Part shown: one piece after another, positions 59,939 to 64,000 of the stretch
Position numbering within the stretch: position 1 is the first letter of the stretch
Layout: each line of letters begins with the position of its first letter
Assembly: GCA_026874595.1 (NCBI GenBank)
Contig: CM049308.1
Location: forward strand, 50,908,624 to 50,972,623
DNA from: Sipunculus nudus
Taxonomy: Eukaryota > Annelida > Sipuncula > Golfingiida > Sipunculidae
Length of the DNA stretch: 64,000 nucleotides
Direction: 5' to 3'
Notes under the pieces: generated by a model
The model's database searches: none
What the model was told of the DNA's origin: nothing
The model's input: only the letters and a program-made list of their open reading frames with translations
Position numbers and translations under genes: made by a program

Positions 59939-61018
59939 CCTTGAACAGACGCCGGGCTTTAAATAGTCGCCAGCTAAAACAATGTCCCAGAAAAATAAGC
60001 GCCGGCCTTAAAAAGACACCGGTCTTGTTCAGAGGCCTGGTGTCAGAGTAGTTTACATGTTTGCCGCGAGATGTCTTTTCCCGTCACTATAATTGGTGCA
60101 TTAACCAGTCAAATTGACCGGAGATTTTATGAATATCGGTTTGTGTTTTCGTTGATAATACGTTTAATTCCTCTATAAATCTTTCTTTTTTTTTCTTATG
60201 TGTATGCCTGTTTCCATAAGAGACATTAAATGTTCCCGATTTGTCCATTATTATAAAAGCCGATCACCGGTTCTAATAAACGATACACTATCACTAATAA
60301 AGGCTAACACTATCAGTGCTCTCAAGCTACGTAAAAATAGTACCGCTTGCCACAAGCGGGACAACTTGGTACGGTGAGAGTCTACCTCTGGTTGAACACA
60401 ACTGTTCAAATACGTTTAGGCACATATTTCTTGTGTAGTATGAAGGCACCAAGTGATGGCGTGAAAGGGTACAGTTTGAAACTACTGTCAAGCTAAATAA
60501 CAATCCTTGCTTTCATTTTGAAGCACTTTTAAGTGCGTCCCCAATGTTACGAAAACCACGCCTCTGAGATAATCTTAATAGTGAAAATAATATTTACTCT
60601 TGTCGACAACTATATATTCAGTGGAATATTCCCTGCAGTAAATGACACATACCAGTATGTACCAATTCGGAATCGCTTGAATACACTTTGTCAAGGACGA
60701 ATCGGGAATATTTGGTGTCCCTCAAGGAAACTCGCATTCTCGAAAGATAAGAGAATGATTTACAGAAGAATTAAACATATTATCAATACAACACAAACCG
60801 GAATTCATACAACAATCTATGCTCAATTTGACCTATAAATGCACCAATTATAGTGAAGGGATATGGCATCTTGCGGCAAACCTGGAAACTACTCTGACAC
60901 CAGGCCTGTGAGGAAGACCAGCGTCTTTTTAAGGCCGGCGTTTATTTTTCCGGGACATTGTTTTACCCCGGCGACTAAAAAAACAGGCGACTATTTAAGG
61001 CCCTGCGTCTGATCAAGG
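59939..61018. mobile_element. Non-autonomous DNA element with terminal inverted repeats of about 160-180 bp
   Basis: Arm 1 (59939-60099) starts CCTTGAACAGACGCCGGGC; arm 2 (60841-61018), read inverted, starts CCTTGATCAGACGCAGGGCC. They match along nearly their whole length: 'aaatagtcgcc', 'aaaacaatgtcc', 'gccggccttaaaaagac', 'ggcctggtgtcagagtagtt', 'cactataattggtgc'. Both outer ends touch (TA)n. The 740-bp interior has no transposase; the frame at 60533-60838 has no motif. The size and long arms fit a MITE-like or foldback element. Confidence 0.85.
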
Positions 61019-61660
61019 ATATATATATATATATCCCCCCAAGTCAGTGTTCCTAGGGATTTATGTCAGCGCACGACCCTGGATATATTTACCATTTCAG
61101 ATACAGCAGAAATGAAAGAATCTGAAAGCTTATACAATGTTATCACCAACAAACGAGCGTAACAGAGAGTATAACGATTTCGTTGGTCCCAGCACCATTG
61201 ATCTAGTCGCAGAATCACTAACACATTCTCAAATGTTCAAAAGCTTTTTTTTCTGTTTCTTCTATTGACAACTTGCTATCTGCACCAGTTTCCTACATAA
61301 TGTACATGCGTTAACACCTGGAAAAAAATATCTGGAGATCATCATTTCTTAACAAATCTTATCGTGATGAGGGAGGAATTTGTAACGTTCACTGACTTGG
61401 TTAATACTGACATAGCTTTTCATATCGACGCCAAACAAGACGTGAATGACTTACAGCTGTATCGCATGATCACTGATAATTCTTTGGCGTCTTGATTTCC
61501 TGATGCAGAAAATACCTTACGCATATATTTGACACATATGTTGACCAACAGCAGTCGGCAACGATCCTTTTCAAAACTGAAAAGGGTAAGAAATGAACTG
61601 ATATTTGGTAGCGTATCGCGATACGTATGTTTAGATATTTACATTATATTAAATTAAAAG
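61019..61660. other. Nothing recognised
   Basis: A TA run to about 61034, then AT-rich unique-looking sequence without exon or repeat. Confidence 0.35.
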
Positions 61661-61664
61661 GTAT

Positions 61665-62403
61665 ATATATGGTGGCGCCACCTGTATTTTTTCGATTTTT
61701 TTACGATTTTTTCTCGATTTTTGAGACCATAAATATGCGGTCAACTGTTAACAGGGCACAAACCTCCTAGAATCTTGTATCTTGACATGCAGGGAGGCCC
61801 GTAAAATGTCTATTTGGAAACCTAAAATTAGGTCTCTGTTACCCAAATCCTTTGAAAAAAAATGGACAATTTGATACAAAACCTCAAGTATCTGAACAAC
61901 TGCATTGATCTCCATGATTCTTTGCATGGATATTGATCAATGGGTGTTTCATCCGTTTCTGTAGACTGGTGGCGCCACCTGTATTTTTTCGACTTTTTTT
62001 AACGATTTTTTTTCTCTATTTTTGATACCATAATTAATGCGGTCATCTGTTATCAGGGCACAAATCGTAACGACTGGACCTAGAATCTTGTATCTTGACA
62101 TGCAGGGAGGCTCATGAAATGTCTATTGGGAAACCTAAAATTAGGTTTCTGTTACCCAAAAGCTCTGAGTTATGGGGCTTCGAAGTATTCTCCAGAATGA
62201 TGGAAATGTGCTCAAGTAGCTGAACAACTGATGCATTGGTCATCATGATTCTTTGCGTGGTTATTGTACATGGAATATTTCATCATTTTCTGCAGACTGG
62301 TGGCGCCACCTGTACTTTTTCAATTGTTACGCAATTTTATCTTCATTTTTGAGACCTTCAAAGATGTGGTTGTCTGTAAACAGTGCACAAATTGTAACCA
62401 TTA

Positions 62404-62438
<35 letters not shown>

Positions 62439-63760
62439 TTGTGTGTGTGTGCCCCTGTCATCCCCCCCCCCCCGAAGATAAATTGACGCCTCTAGGTGGC
62501 GCCACCTGGATTTTTTTTTATTTTTACGCATTTTCTCTCGTATTACCATTGGACCTGGAATCTTCTCACTTAACATTCAGGGAGGTCCATGAAAAAACTC
62601 CCTGGAAACCTTAAATTAGGGCTCATAATAACACCCAAGAATCATTAATAATTTCAAAAAAAGCTCCAGTATCTGTACAACTAATGCATAGATAACCATG
62701 ATTCTCTGTATGCATATTCATCATGGAGTGTTTAATCAGGTCCTGCAGACTGGTTGCGCCACCTGTATATTTTTTTTAGAATTTTATGGAATATTTTTTC
62801 CTCTTTTTTTAGACCTTTAACCACTATGGGGCTCCGAAGTATCCCCCCCGAATAATGGAAAATTTGATACAAAAGCTCAAGTATTGAACAACTAATGCAT
62901 TGATCCCTTTGAATCTTTGCATGGATATTAATCATGGAGTGTTTCGTCAGTTTCTGCAGACTGGTGGTGCTACCGGGATTTTTTTTCGAATTTTACTACA
63001 ATTTTTTCTATTTTTGAGACTTTTAAGATACAGTGGTCGGTTAATAGGGCACAAATCATAACCATTGGTCCGAGAATCTTCTTACTTGACATCCAGGGAG
63101 GTCCGTAAAAATGCCCTTGGAAACCTGAAATTAGGTTTCTGGTATCCATATTCTCTGAGCTATAGGCTTATAAGCAGCCCCCCTCCCTTCCCCCACACTC
63201 CCTCGCATGATTGAAAATGTGATACCAAAGCGGGGCACAAATCATAACCATTGGATCTAGAATCTTATAACTTAAAATCCAGGGAGATCCGTGAAGAGTA
63301 CTCTTGGAAACGTGAAATAAGGTCTCTGTTAAACATATTCTCTCAGCTATGGGGCTTGTAAGCACCCCCCCCCCCCCCACCACCCACCCGAATAATTTGA
63401 AAATTTGATACCAAAGTAGGGAACAAATCATAACCATTTGACCCAGATTTTTCTAACCTGACATCATTCCTCCAAAGGTTCCCCAGGAACCTGAAATTCG
63501 GTCACTGTGACCTATATTCTCAGAGTTTTGGGGTATGTTTGAGCACCCCAGACATAATGCAAAAAACACACAAATTGCCAGATTCTTCAGGAGAGGCTTG
63601 TTGGATTGTCATCAAATTAGGTGTGCTTGTGGGTCATGATGAATTTAAGCTAATATGCAAGAACAATGATTCCACCTACATTATCTTAATTAGTTGCCTG
63701 TGGAAGCACATATTGCCAACATGTTAGTCGGCTGAGCGTCATGACCCATGGGTCACTTGT
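61665..63760 (+). repeat. Long-unit tandem repeat array with GGCGCC cores
   Basis: About seven diverged units of 200-330 bp. Each has a TGGTGGCGCCACCTGTATTT core (61671, 61970, 62299; variants near 62497, 62754 and 62963), an A/T-rich stretch, 'gggcacaaatcataaccatt', 'cttgacatccagggaggtcc' and 'gaaacctgaaattaggt'. The array ends at about 63760 with GTCGGCTGAGCGTCATGACC then CATGGGTCACTTGTTAT, the same terminus as the element at 36.6 kb. The partial frames (63168-63437 minus and others) are broken between units. Confidence 0.85.
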
Positions 63761-63779
63761 TATAATTCTTTAGTGTTAT

Positions 63780-63782
63780 TAA

Positions 63783-63828
<46 letters not shown>
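63780..63828. repeat. (TTA)n microsatellite
   Basis: About 16 trinucleotide units directly after the repeat array's end. Confidence 0.95.
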
Positions 63829-64000
63829 GACAGTATTAATAACGCGCTTTAAATACAGAGTTTAAATATAGTGTGATTTAAATAAGTACGTTTTTTAAAC
63901 GCGATGAAAAAGTAACTAAAGAATCAGCATGTTTTACAATGCCAGGTAAACTGTTCCAATGAGCCAGGGCAACTATCCTAATACATTTCTCTCCGAACGT

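Overview
This window is animal nuclear DNA: AT-rich, with split genes (GT-AG introns), many microsatellites and poly-G tracts, LINE fragments, and a tRNA-derived SINE whose central CT-rich block resembles the Meta domain of molluscan SINEs. A mollusc is the best guess, perhaps a gastropod, but the sequence cannot settle the species. I see no bacterial, phage, CRISPR, tRNA or rRNA gene.

Seven gene models have coherent splice phases or an intact reading frame. (1) 48-6859, plus strand: the C-terminal two thirds of a monocarboxylate-transporter-like (SLC16/MFS) protein; its first exons lie left of the window. (2) 11294-14472, plus; (3) 33122-36107, minus; (4) 41070-45405, minus: three paralogues, called A, B and C here, of a small secreted protein (171, 173 and 173 aa) that I do not recognise. 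All have a signal peptide, two cysteines, an FN3-like core, an invariant block ITKYKRG(Y/F)(Q/E)KR and a leucine-rich tail of exactly 20 residues. All have four coding exons with matching phases, a last exon of 165 bp, and an acceptor directly against the ATG. (5) 21041-21403, minus: a single-exon 120-aa helical protein of unknown function with a TATA box. (6) 29066-31333, plus: a claudin/PMP22-type four-helix membrane protein of 183 aa. (7) 50873-53943, minus: a complete three-exon MIF-family (macrophage migration inhibitory factor) gene of 119 aa. A second, partial MIF copy (57140-57669, minus) has intact exons 2 and 3 but no visible exon 1.

Most of the remaining sequence is repeats. GGCGCC-centred repeat arrays lie at 3.4-5.9, 17.1-17.9, 22.8-23.9 and 61.7-63.7 kb; two of them face each other. 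A 22-bp minisatellite with a 351-bp higher-order period lies at 18.0-20.0 kb. A 171-bp higher-order array at 36.5-37.6 kb is split by an inserted element. A 30-bp minisatellite, open in frame on both strands, fills most of MIF intron 2. There are two elements with terminal inverted repeats (38.7-40.4 and 59.9-61.0 kb), three LINE remnants, hairpin elements at 25.0 and 26.9 kb, and an orphan copy of the 21.4-kb promoter at 25.2 kb.

The genes do not form an obvious pathway. The most promising unknown is the A/B/C family, whose KR-KR-20-residue ending looks like a processed C-terminal peptide or helix.
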